A DNA stretch of 64,000 bases. Source: Phycisphaerales bacterium. Its GTDB lineage: Bacteria > Planctomycetota > Phycisphaerae > Phycisphaerales > UBA1924. Below are positions 1 through 8,234 of the stretch, one piece after another. A model generated the notes under the pieces. The model had not been told where the DNA came from. It saw only the letters and a list, made by a program, of their open reading frames with translations, and searched no databases. Location of the stretch: NCBI GenBank assembly GCA_020853815.1, contig JADYYE010000036.1, positions 1 through 64,000 of the forward strand, written 5' to 3'. The position numbers and the translations under genes are program-made. The stretch's first letter is position 1; each line of letters begins with the position of its first letter.

Positions 1-106
1 AGCGAGACAGCGAGACAGCGAGACAGCGAGACAGCGAGACAGCGAGACAGCGAGACAGCGAGACAGCGAGACAGCGAGACAGCGAGACAGCGAGACAGCG
101 AGACAG
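1..106. repeat. Octamer tandem repeat, unit AGCGAGAC
   Basis: About 13 uninterrupted copies of the 8-base unit AGCGAGAC run in from the left edge, so the true left boundary is not visible. The array is perfect, which suggests recent slippage. The same CAGCGAGACAGCGA string occurs inside the rlmN coding sequence near 12.3 kb, so it belongs to a repeat family and is not a single locus. No coding function is supported. Confidence 0.95.
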
Positions 107-137
107 GGAAGAAGACACCAACTCCGGTAGGATCTTG

Positions 138-260
138 CCCGACTCCCGACTCCCGACTCCCGACTCCCGACTCCCGACTCCCGACTCCCGACTCCCGACT
201 CCCGACTCCCGACTCCCGACTCCCGACTCCCGACTCCCGACTCCCGACTCCCGACTCCCG
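138..260. repeat. Heptamer tandem repeat, unit CTCCCGA
   Basis: About 17 near-perfect copies of a 7-base unit (GACTCCC in phase from 141) begin about 30 bases after the octamer array and end 5 bases before the stop codon of the leftward nitroreductase gene. Heptamer arrays of this type resemble the short tandemly repeated sequences known from cyanobacteria. An open frame through the array reads as a seven-residue peptide repeat and is an artefact of the repeat. Confidence 0.95.
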
Positions 261-265
261 TCCGC

Positions 266-910
266 TCACACCCGCTTGATCATGTCGCTGGCGTCGAAGC
301 GGACCTTCTTGAGCGATGCGTATGAATCTCCCGGCGAGCGATAGCCCGCGGTTGCCAGCACGGTCGCGCTGAGCCCCTGTCCCGAGAGCCCGAGGATTTC
401 GTTGTACTTGGCGGCGTCGAAGCCCTCCATCGGGCAGGCGTCGATGCCGAGCATGGCGGCCGCCGAAAGGAAGAAGCCCAGCGCGATGTACACCTGGCGC
501 TGGTTCCAGTGCAGGTGGTTGGCGCCCGGGGCCTCGACGGTGCCGAGCATCATGTCGCGGAAACCGGCCAGCGCGTCCTTGGGCACAGTGCGCACCTGCG
601 CGATGCGATCGATGTATCGCTCGACATCTGCGCGAGCGAGATTGGCTTTGGCGCAGAAGACGACCAGGTGCGAGGCGTCGGTGATCTGCGGCTGGTTCCA
701 CGACACGGCACGCAGCTTCTCACGGACCTTTGGGTCGGTCACGACGACGAAAGCCCAGGGTTGCAGGCCGTAGGAAGACGGGGCGAGCGTCATCGCCTCT
801 TCGAGCGTCTTCCAGTGTTCCGCGGCGATCTTTCGGACGGGGTCGAACTGCTTGGTGGCGTAGCGCCAGGAGAGGTTCTCGATGAGTTGGGCGGGGGTGA
901 TGCTGTTCAT
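266..910 (-). CDS. Nitroreductase family NAD(P)H-dependent oxidoreductase
   Basis: The 214-residue product is a typical flavin-dependent nitroreductase of the NfsB-like group, expected to be a cytosolic FMN homodimer reducing nitro or quinone compounds with NAD(P)H. It has the N-terminal RYATKQFDP-type motif (FMN phosphate contact), APSSYGLQPW in the substrate pocket region, and a C-terminal GYRSPGDSYA-like loop. The internal ATG at 910 is chosen over an upstream frame start because GAGGA lies 5 bases before it and the family normally begins just there. It follows the membrane protein gene at 1055-1576 by about 145 bases and may be the last gene of that leftward cluster. The physiological substrate cannot be read from sequence. 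Confidence 0.9.
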   Translation of the reverse strand: MNSITPAQLIENLSWRYATKQFDPVRKIAAEHWKTLEEAMTLAPSSYGLQPWAFVVVTDPKVREKLRAVSWNQPQITDASHLVVFCAKANLARADVERYIDRIAQVRTVPKDALAGFRDMMLGTVEAPGANHLHWNQRQVYIALGFFLSAAAMLGIDACPMEGFDAAKYNEILGLSGQGLSATVLATAGYRSPGDSYASLKKVRFDASDMIKRV

Positions 911-1054
911 GGCGTCCTCGTGTGCGGGCGTTGTGGTCGCTTCGTTGTCCGGGCGCAACAGTCGCGGGCATCATATCGACGGTTGTCGATATGTTCGAGC
1001 GACCGGCGGGTCCAGATTCAGCCGGAGCGTGCCGCCCCCGCGGTCGGAGCCTGT

Positions 1055-1576
1055 TCAGTGGGCGGAGGTCTTCATGTTCGGTTGGGACCGACCGGCCCGC
1101 AGTGCCGCCGAGATGAACAGCAAGGCGATCAGCGTCGCCGTGACAATCCCTTGCGCGATGTGGAACTTCAACGAGAGACCAGCGAGCACCAGCATGGATG
1201 CGGCGTGGATGATCGACAGGCGGGCGATCGCGTCGCGACGGCTCGCGGCGCAGCTCAATGCCACGACGTTTGTTGTGAACATCGAGATCAGCAGGACACT
1301 GAACGCGACGTTGAAGAAGGACCGCAGGTCGAGCAGGGACGCCTGGAACCCCAGTAACTTCGGCGTCTGGTATGCGTCGAGTCTGGCAAAGAGATCGCGA
1401 AGCTCGTTGATTCCCGCATTCGCGGGTTTCGTGGCGGACTGCCTGACCATGAGCATGGTCTGAACAACGCCGCCCGCGTGCCCGAGGGCGAAGAGCAGCG
1501 TGAGCACGTTGGCGAGCGCGAACAGCCGCCGGCCCGGGGGCCTTTCGATCGCGCGATCCGAGCCTTGTTCAGCCAT
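1055..1576 (-). CDS. Hypothetical four-helix membrane protein
   Basis: This 173-residue protein has about four hydrophobic helices (roughly residues 18-42, 87-107, 116-136 and 141-160), with a polar segment of about 40 residues between the first and second. I do not recognise a family. It starts 24 bases after the stop of the MlaF-like ATPase gene, so it is probably co-transcribed with it. Although small and polytopic, it lacks the features of an MlaE permease (about 250 residues), so I do not assign it as the transporter's membrane subunit. Confidence 0.7.
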   Translation of the reverse strand: MAEQGSDRAIERPPGRRLFALANVLTLLFALGHAGGVVQTMLMVRQSATKPANAGINELRDLFARLDAYQTPKLLGFQASLLDLRSFFNVAFSVLLISMFTTNVVALSCAASRRDAIARLSIIHAASMLVLAGLSLKFHIAQGIVTATLIALLFISAALRAGRSQPNMKTSAH

Positions 1577-1600
1577 GCGGTTCTCCGGTCGAACGCGAGA

Positions 1601-2431
1601 CTACTCCACGGCGGAGCGTGCGTGCAAGAACGCCATCTGGGCCAGATACGGCCTGATGTGCTCGTCTCCGCTTGCGACGAACTCATCGAAACTCCCGTCG
1701 AAGCGCACGCGCCCCGCGTGGATCATCACGATCCGCGGGCGGAGCCTTCGCAAAAGCTCCGTGTCGTGCGTCACCACGACCGACGTCCGGGGAACGTCGG
1801 CGTCGGTACCCGCGTGCCGCAACGAACCCGGGCGGGCGGCGTGGGTCTCCGCGATCAGGTCGTGGATCTGCACGCACATCTCGGGGTCGAGTCCGGCGGT
1901 GGGTTCGTCGTAAAAGACGAGCAAGGGGTCCATGACGAGGGCCCGCGCGATGGCGACGCGCTTGGCCATGCCGCCCGAGAGCGAATCGCGGTCGGTCCCC
2001 ATCACCTCGCCCGGCTCGAGGCCCACGTCGAGGAGGGCCCGCTCGGCGCGCGGACGGATCGCGGCGTCGTCGAGGCTTAACACCTCGCGCGGCCAGATCG
2101 CCAGATTGTGATACACCGAGCCGGTGAGCAGCGCGTTCCGCTGGTAGACCACCGCCCAGTGAACGCGAATGCGATCGAGTTCATCCTCCGAGAGGCGAGA
2201 TAGATCGCGCAGCGGCGAGCCGGCGGATTCGTGGTCCGCGGCGAGCCCGCGCCCGCGATCGGGCGTGAAGTGGGCCGTCATGTGCTTGAGGAGCACCGTC
2301 TTGCCGCAGCCCGAGCCGCCGACGATCGCGACCAGCTCGCCGCGCGTGATGGTGAGGTTGACTCCCGCGAGGACGGCGTGGGTGCCGAAGGCCTTGTGCA
2401 GGTCTTCGACGACGATCTCGGGCGCTTTCAC
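1601..2431 (-). CDS. ABC transporter ATP-binding protein, MlaF/Mkl-like
   Basis: A 276-residue ATPase subunit. It shows Walker A GGSGCGKT (about residue 40), a Q-loop in VVYQRNALL, the signature LSGGMAKRVAIARAL, Walker B LLVFYDEPTAGLD and a switch histidine in VVVTHD. The LSGGM-x-KRV signature is characteristic of MlaF/Mkl ATPases of MCE-type lipid transport systems. The frame is open far upstream, but that part overlaps the preceding gene; GTG at 2431 has GGAAGGA 6 bases upstream and gives the normal N-terminus. An additional loop of about 20 residues follows the first strands. No MlaE permease or MCE protein is visible here, so the partner subunits must lie elsewhere or differ. Confidence 0.88.
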   Translation of the reverse strand: MKAPEIVVEDLHKAFGTHAVLAGVNLTITRGELVAIVGGSGCGKTVLLKHMTAHFTPDRGRGLAADHESAGSPLRDLSRLSEDELDRIRVHWAVVYQRNALLTGSVYHNLAIWPREVLSLDDAAIRPRAERALLDVGLEPGEVMGTDRDSLSGGMAKRVAIARALVMDPLLVFYDEPTAGLDPEMCVQIHDLIAETHAARPGSLRHAGTDADVPRTSVVVTHDTELLRRLRPRIVMIHAGRVRFDGSFDEFVASGDEHIRPYLAQMAFLHARSAVE

Positions 2432-2463
2432 CGACGAATCCTTCCGCGCGGCCTGGTTTCCGG

Positions 2464-3924
2464 TCACTTGGAGTCCGCGTTGACGAGGCGGACAACGATG
2501 TCGGCCTGGTTGAGCACGACGTAGATCGTGCCGTCCGGCGCGACGCGCACGTCGCGGACGCGTCCGACGTTTTTCAGGATTTCCTCGCGTTCGACGACCT
2601 TGCCGTCGCGCACGCGGATGCGGTCGACGTTTCCGCCCGAGAGCCCGCCGGCGAACAGGTCGCCCTTCCAGTTGGGGAATGCGCCGCCCGTGGAAACATC
2701 GAGGCCGCACGCGCCGATCGACGGGAGCCAGACGAAGGTCGGCATGGCGATGTTTTTGGCCTGCACGTCGGCGCTGGCCAGATCGGGCCACGGCGTGCGG
2801 AACGGATCGCCGCTGTAGTTGATGCCGAAGGAGACGAGCGGCCAGCCGTAGTTGCGACCCTTTTCGACGAGGTTGAGCTCGTCGCCGCCGCGTGGGCCGT
2901 GCTCGGTGTCCCAGAGCCTGCCGTCGAGATCGAAGACCAGACCCTGTGGATTGCGGTGCCCGAAGCTCCAGATGGAGTGGTAGGCGCGGGGGTTGTCCAC
3001 GAAGGGGTTGTCGGCGGGGATGGTGCCGTCGTCATACAGGCGATGAATCTTGCCGTTGGGGCGTGTCACGTCCTGGGCCATTTCCATGCGCCCGCGTTCG
3101 CCGTGGCTGAAGAAGACGCACCACTTGCCGTCCGCATGTTTCTGGAACACGGTGCGAGAGCCGAAGTGAACGCCCCCGGCGGCGAGGTAGTGCTCGGGCT
3201 TGGCCTCGAAGGTCACCTGTTCGTCGGTCCAAGTGAGCGAGTCGCCCTCACCCGCGATCTTGCCGCGGACCAGCTTGGTCATGCCCTTTTTCTTGGGCTC
3301 GCCGTGCTGAAATGAGAGGTAAACCCAGCCGTTCTGGGCATACTCCGGGTGGAGCGCGACATCCATGAGCCCGCCCTGCCCGTCGTTGACCACGCTCGGC
3401 GTGCCCTGCACGGTCGCCAGCGTCTTTCCGTCCTTGGTCGCCACCAGCTTGCCCGAGCGGTTCGTGATGAGCATCCGCCCGTCGGGCAGGAACGCGATCG
3501 CCCACGGCGTATCCAGACCGTCCTTGACGAAGCGCTCCATCCGGTAGCGGTGATGCTGCGACGTGAACACGCCGTCCTTGGCCTTGGCGACTTCGCCGGC
3601 GTTGTACCGGGCGTTCTCCTGCTGCTCGCGGATGTACGCAACCAAGGCCCACAATTGCTTGTCGTCGAGGGCGCTGGCGCCCGCGGCGAAGGCGTGGTTC
3701 TCGACGCCGGGCGCGCCGTTCTTGATGGTGTCAAAGAACGGACGGAGCAGCGACAGGTCGCGCTTTTCCTTGGTGAGCAGCGACGCGGCCGTCTTGCCCT
3801 GGGCCTTGTCGCCGTGGCAGGACGCGCACGAGCCGGTCCAGAGGGCGTCGACATTCTGAGCCGCGGCGTGGGCGGCGACGAGAAGCGAGCAGGCCAATGC
3901 GCCGGAACGAAGGGTGTGGTTCAT
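2464..3924 (-). CDS. PQQ-dependent sugar/sorbosone dehydrogenase with N-terminal cytochrome c
   Basis: The 486-residue exported protein has a signal peptide (about 22 residues, ending AAAQ), then a small class I cytochrome c domain with the heme motif CASCH, and a six-bladed propeller like YliI/soluble glucose dehydrogenase. Propeller landmarks include PWAIAFLPDGRMLITNR, GLMDVALHPEY, SFGHRNPQGL and HGPRGGDELN. The family oxidises aldose sugars in the periplasm using PQQ; the fused cytochrome would pass electrons onward. ATG at 3924 is chosen because it begins the signal peptide. It heads a leftward cluster; the next gene starts 33 bases after its stop. Confidence 0.9.
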   Translation of the reverse strand: MNHTLRSGALACSLLVAAHAAAQNVDALWTGSCASCHGDKAQGKTAASLLTKEKRDLSLLRPFFDTIKNGAPGVENHAFAAGASALDDKQLWALVAYIREQQENARYNAGEVAKAKDGVFTSQHHRYRMERFVKDGLDTPWAIAFLPDGRMLITNRSGKLVATKDGKTLATVQGTPSVVNDGQGGLMDVALHPEYAQNGWVYLSFQHGEPKKKGMTKLVRGKIAGEGDSLTWTDEQVTFEAKPEHYLAAGGVHFGSRTVFQKHADGKWCVFFSHGERGRMEMAQDVTRPNGKIHRLYDDGTIPADNPFVDNPRAYHSIWSFGHRNPQGLVFDLDGRLWDTEHGPRGGDELNLVEKGRNYGWPLVSFGINYSGDPFRTPWPDLASADVQAKNIAMPTFVWLPSIGACGLDVSTGGAFPNWKGDLFAGGLSGGNVDRIRVRDGKVVEREEILKNVGRVRDVRVAPDGTIYVVLNQADIVVRLVNADSK

Positions 3925-4070
3925 GGGCCGATGGTAGAAGCCCGTGCCGCGATCCGCCTCATCGTCGCTGCTTGTTCGGGCTCTGGCAGGAAGCCGAGGA
4001 GTCGTGAATTTTCTTGCAAGGCCCGCTCGCACCCGCGACATTGGCGGACAGAGAAGAGAGGAAACAGTTC

Positions 4071-4661
4071 ATGCACCATCCCGGTATCGGTTCGTTCGTA
4101 TTTTCAGCGGGCGCGCTCGCGTTCTTCAGCGTGTTTGCCGCCGCCCCCGCGCTCGCCCAGCACGACCACAGCCTGATCCAGGCCGGCCGCGACGAGTCGG
4201 GCATGCTCCACATGCACACCCACGACGCCATGCCCTTCGAGGTCATGCCCTCGGTGTTCGCCGGGATCGACGGCTTCGCCACCGCCGAAGTCGCGTTCGA
4301 ATCGCTGAGCGCCGATCACCCCGCGATCGGCCTCTTCATGCTCGACGAGGCCAGCGACCTCCGGGCCGTCCTCGTGGCGCAGGACCACGGCATCCAGGTC
4401 TTCGGCGGCGGGCCCGACCCGCTCCCCATCGGCGGCGAGGTCTACCTGGGCCATCCGTTCTTCCACGTGATGCCCGTGTACAACATCTACGACGGCAAGG
4501 TCGGCGATGAGTTCAGCATGTGGTTCAAGTTCACCGACGTGTCGGGGATGTACAGCGAGAGCGAGCCGTTCGAGCTGCGCTTCGTGGCCGTGCCTGCGCC
4601 GGCGACGGCGAGCGTGATGATGATGCTGGGCCTGGCGGGAATGAGGCGGAGAAGGGTGTAA
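4071..4661 (+). CDS. Secreted protein with PEP-CTERM-like C-terminal tail
   Basis: This 196-residue protein has a signal peptide cleaved near ALAQ (about residue 29), a histidine-rich start of the mature chain, and a C-terminal tail of PAPA, a hydrophobic segment with several methionines, GLAGM and RRRR. The order motif-helix-basic cluster is that of PEP-CTERM/exosortase substrates, in the PAPA variant common in Phycisphaerae. The ATG at 4071 is preferred over an earlier in-frame start since GAGAGGA lies 9 bases upstream and it opens the signal peptide. The body of the protein is not recognised. It converges on the next gene with only 5 bases between stop codons. Confidence 0.8.
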   Translation: MHHPGIGSFVFSAGALAFFSVFAAAPALAQHDHSLIQAGRDESGMLHMHTHDAMPFEVMPSVFAGIDGFATAEVAFESLSADHPAIGLFMLDEASDLRAVLVAQDHGIQVFGGGPDPLPIGGEVYLGHPFFHVMPVYNIYDGKVGDEFSMWFKFTDVSGMYSESEPFELRFVAVPAPATASVMMMLGLAGMRRRRV

Positions 4662-4666
4662 TCGCG

Positions 4667-5002
4667 TCAGATCGGCGATCCGGCCCACAAGAGCACGCCG
4701 CCGGCCAGCGCGAACGCGACACAGATCAGAAGCACGCGGAGCACGGCGTCGTCACTGATGCGTCCGGGTCCGCGCGCGACGACCCAGAAGAACCGCCACG
4801 CGGCTAAGCCCCCGAAGATCGACGCGCTCGAGAAGACCATGGCCGGGATGCCACGGAAGTGGGCATAGCGCTTCACGATGAAGTCGGGATGGATGATGCC
4901 CCACACGCCGCCGGCGATCAGGGCCGCGGGCAGGATCACCACGCCGAAGAGGATGACCAGAAGCCCGAAGATCGAGGCGAAGATGTCTTTGGGGGGAGGC
5001 AT
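4667..5002 (-). CDS. Small hypothetical membrane protein
   Basis: A 111-residue protein with three to four predicted helices (about residues 10-35, 52-73 and 87-107). No family is recognised. Its C-terminal GGVLLWAGSPI is nearly repeated in a remnant at 5990-6043 (GGVLLGTGTPI), again convergent with a surface-protein gene, so the gene appears to belong to a duplicated module. Confidence 0.75.
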   Translation of the reverse strand: MPPPKDIFASIFGLLVILFGVVILPAALIAGGVWGIIHPDFIVKRYAHFRGIPAMVFSSASIFGGLAAWRFFWVVARGPGRISDDAVLRVLLICVAFALAGGVLLWAGSPI

Positions 5003-5333
5003 GGGGAAGGGTAGTTGGGCAGGGACTTGTGAGGCGCGTAGTATGAACTTGCCCGCAAGAACCGGTCGCCGTTATGCCTATGCCCGGTGCGGTGAGCGAA
5101 AGCAGGTTCTATCGCGTCTGAATGGCGCGAACAGGGTTGCGGGGCGGATCGCGGTGGACTGCCGCCGCGATCCGTGCATCCGGAGAAAACCCTCCCACAT
5201 GTTGGGGCTTTCTACCCTGGCGGCGGACGCGGACATCTGTCATGCTTTCCACTGAAACCGTCCCTTGAGCGGGCGTTGTGGTGTTGGCCGTATTGCCCGG
5301 CTTGATTCGACAACCCCGGAGGGACGCGGGTGG
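5003..5333. other. 330-base noncoding region with strong hairpin
   Basis: No convincing gene lies between the divergent genes on either side. A perfect 10-base inverted repeat, CGGATCGCGG at 5145-5154 and its complement at 5165-5174, encloses a 10-base loop. No run of T follows, so it is not an obvious intrinsic terminator. The region must contain promoters for the flanking genes; the hairpin could be a 5' leader element of the downstream surface-protein gene or a small RNA, but neither is shown. Confidence 0.5.
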
Positions 5334-5981
5334 TTGTCGCGATCAACGAAAGGGGCGGCGATAAAGCTTGTCTCGATTCTGTGTATGACACTGCAGTGCG
5401 TGGGCGTCGGCCTGGCCGGCGCTTCGATCGCCACGTTCGATTCGCTCGCGGAGGGCGACCTTGGCGTGAGCTTCGTCGACGGCGGGATCACGTTCTTTGG
5501 CCTCGATGACCGCGCGTCGGTCGGCGATGTGCCGTTCGCCTGCGAACGGGCCGACGGCACGCTTTCCTCGTCGGGCTTCTCCGCGCCCAACGCGCTGGGA
5601 TTCGGGGGCTGGGCGCCCGGGCCGTTCGCCGCGTTCTCGCAGTGCGGTTCGTTCTCGTTCACCAACGGCACGGTGCAGACGTTTGGGTCGATCGATGTCT
5701 TTGAGTGGATGAGCCCCGCCGGGAACACGATCTGGCTCGAGGCCTACCGCAACGGCGTGCTGGTCAACAGCACCGGGGCCGTCATCCCCGGTAACTTCGA
5801 GATCAACCACTGGACGCTGAGCGTCAGCGGCGTTCCCTTCGACACCCTGCGCATCAACGGCACGGGCCCGACCGACCGCGGCATCTTCATCGGCCTGGTC
5901 GACAACGTCACCATCGCCCCCGCGCCGGCGGGCGTGGCGGTGGGGCTGCTTGCCCTCGTGGGGTTGAGGCGGAGAAGGTAG
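5334..5981 (+). CDS. Secreted protein with PEP-CTERM-like C-terminal tail
   Basis: About 215 residues: a signal peptide (hydrophobic VSILCMTLQCVGVGLAGAS), a beta-rich body with paired cysteines, and a tail of PAPA, a short hydrophobic helix (VGLLALVGL) and RRRR. This is the same surface-anchor layout as the gene at 4071. The start is uncertain: TTG at 5334 is chosen because GGAGGG ends 10 bases upstream and it gives a complete signal peptide; ATG at 5385 lacks a ribosome site and shortens the signal. Function is unknown; carbohydrate-binding-like beta sandwiches are common in this class, but no specific family is visible. Confidence 0.75.
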   Translation: MSRSTKGAAIKLVSILCMTLQCVGVGLAGASIATFDSLAEGDLGVSFVDGGITFFGLDDRASVGDVPFACERADGTLSSSGFSAPNALGFGGWAPGPFAAFSQCGSFSFTNGTVQTFGSIDVFEWMSPAGNTIWLEAYRNGVLVNSTGAVIPGNFEINHWTLSVSGVPFDTLRINGTGPTDRGIFIGLVDNVTIAPAPAGVAVGLLALVGLRRRR

Positions 5982-5989
5982 GAACCGAA

Positions 5990-6043
5990 TCAGATCGGTG
6001 TCCCGGTCCCCAAGAGCACGCCACCGACGATATCAATATCTCG
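5990..6043 (-). pseudogene. Remnant of the 4667-5002 membrane-protein gene (C-terminus only)
   Basis: Read leftward, this stretch encodes an in-frame tail ending IVGGVLLGTGTPI-stop, matching the GGVLLWAGSPI-stop end of the intact gene at 4667-5002. It sits in the same place: 8 bases after, and convergent with, a PAPA-RRRR gene. Nothing upstream of it continues the homology; a different gene (6059-6511) lies there. I read it as the residue of a duplication. It is short, so chance similarity is possible. Confidence 0.55.
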
Positions 6044-6058
6044 CTTCCCGAACTGCCA

Positions 6059-6511
6059 TCATCCATCCATCTGTGCTGAAATCGGTACCAAGCCCGAATC
6101 AAGTCCGATCAGAATGTCGTGCGATCCGATCAGATCCGCCTCGTCATAAAACTGGAGTACGTGGTTGTTTCGAGGACTGAATGTGGCGTCGATCTTGACC
6201 ATGGTGAAGGTCCATGTTCGCATCAACTCCGCGGCCGTCGGCGGGGTGTATTCGTCGTCCGGCTCGCAATACGCCAGGATCTGTCGCTCAATAATTGGAA
6301 TCGCCTCGCGCAGAATCTCGTCATACCTCTCGGACAATCTCCGCCAAAACGTGTCGATGTAACGTGAAAGCGCGGTGCCATCCGTCACGCCTGATTTCGG
6401 CGGCCAGACGATTACTCGGCTTTTCACCAGCAGACCATTGACGCGGCAAGGCGCCGTCGATTCATAATGGCAATGAAATAATGGTCCGTCCCACTCAACG
6501 TATTTCAACAC
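6059..6511 (-). CDS. Hypothetical protein, possibly 5'-truncated
   Basis: A 150-residue soluble protein of unknown function, acidic toward the C-terminus with an FYDEADLIGSHDILIGLD segment; the fold may resemble small immunity-like DUF domains, but I cannot name one. Base composition is clearly lower in GC than its neighbours. The GTG start at 6511 has no ribosome site, and the frame stays open upstream for about 20 codons that look coding (FYPPEL...) until a TAG, with no ATG, GTG or TTG among them. The gene may have lost its real 5' end or been acquired by transfer. It starts about 60 bases after the icd stop, on the same strand. Confidence 0.6.
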   Translation of the reverse strand: MLKYVEWDGPLFHCHYESTAPCRVNGLLVKSRVIVWPPKSGVTDGTALSRYIDTFWRRLSERYDEILREAIPIIERQILAYCEPDDEYTPPTAAELMRTWTFTMVKIDATFSPRNNHVLQFYDEADLIGSHDILIGLDSGLVPISAQMDG

Positions 6512-6568
6512 GCCAAGTGCAGCGGTACAAAGTTCGGGCGGATAGAAGCGACGGCGTGACGTGGCACG

Positions 6569-8035
<1,467 letters not shown>

Positions 8036-8234
8036 GGAAAAATCTCCGTTCGGCGTGGGACGCCGGGTTTGTGGAATCGAATGTCCACAAATGTAGACGC
8101 GCGCCGGTGGGGGAGCCACGCGGGGGGCGACGGCATACGGGCGTGGGTCGGGGCGAATTGTTCTCGAAATTGAGAGAAATCAGCGACGCAGGCAGGACGG
8201 GCCGGTCGAGGTATTCTGAGGGTGGAGGCACGCG

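Noticed and set aside
135-344. Rightward frame of 69 codons with a PDSRLPT peptide repeat
   Set aside because: It is only the translation of the heptamer array plus the antisense of the nitroreductase end.
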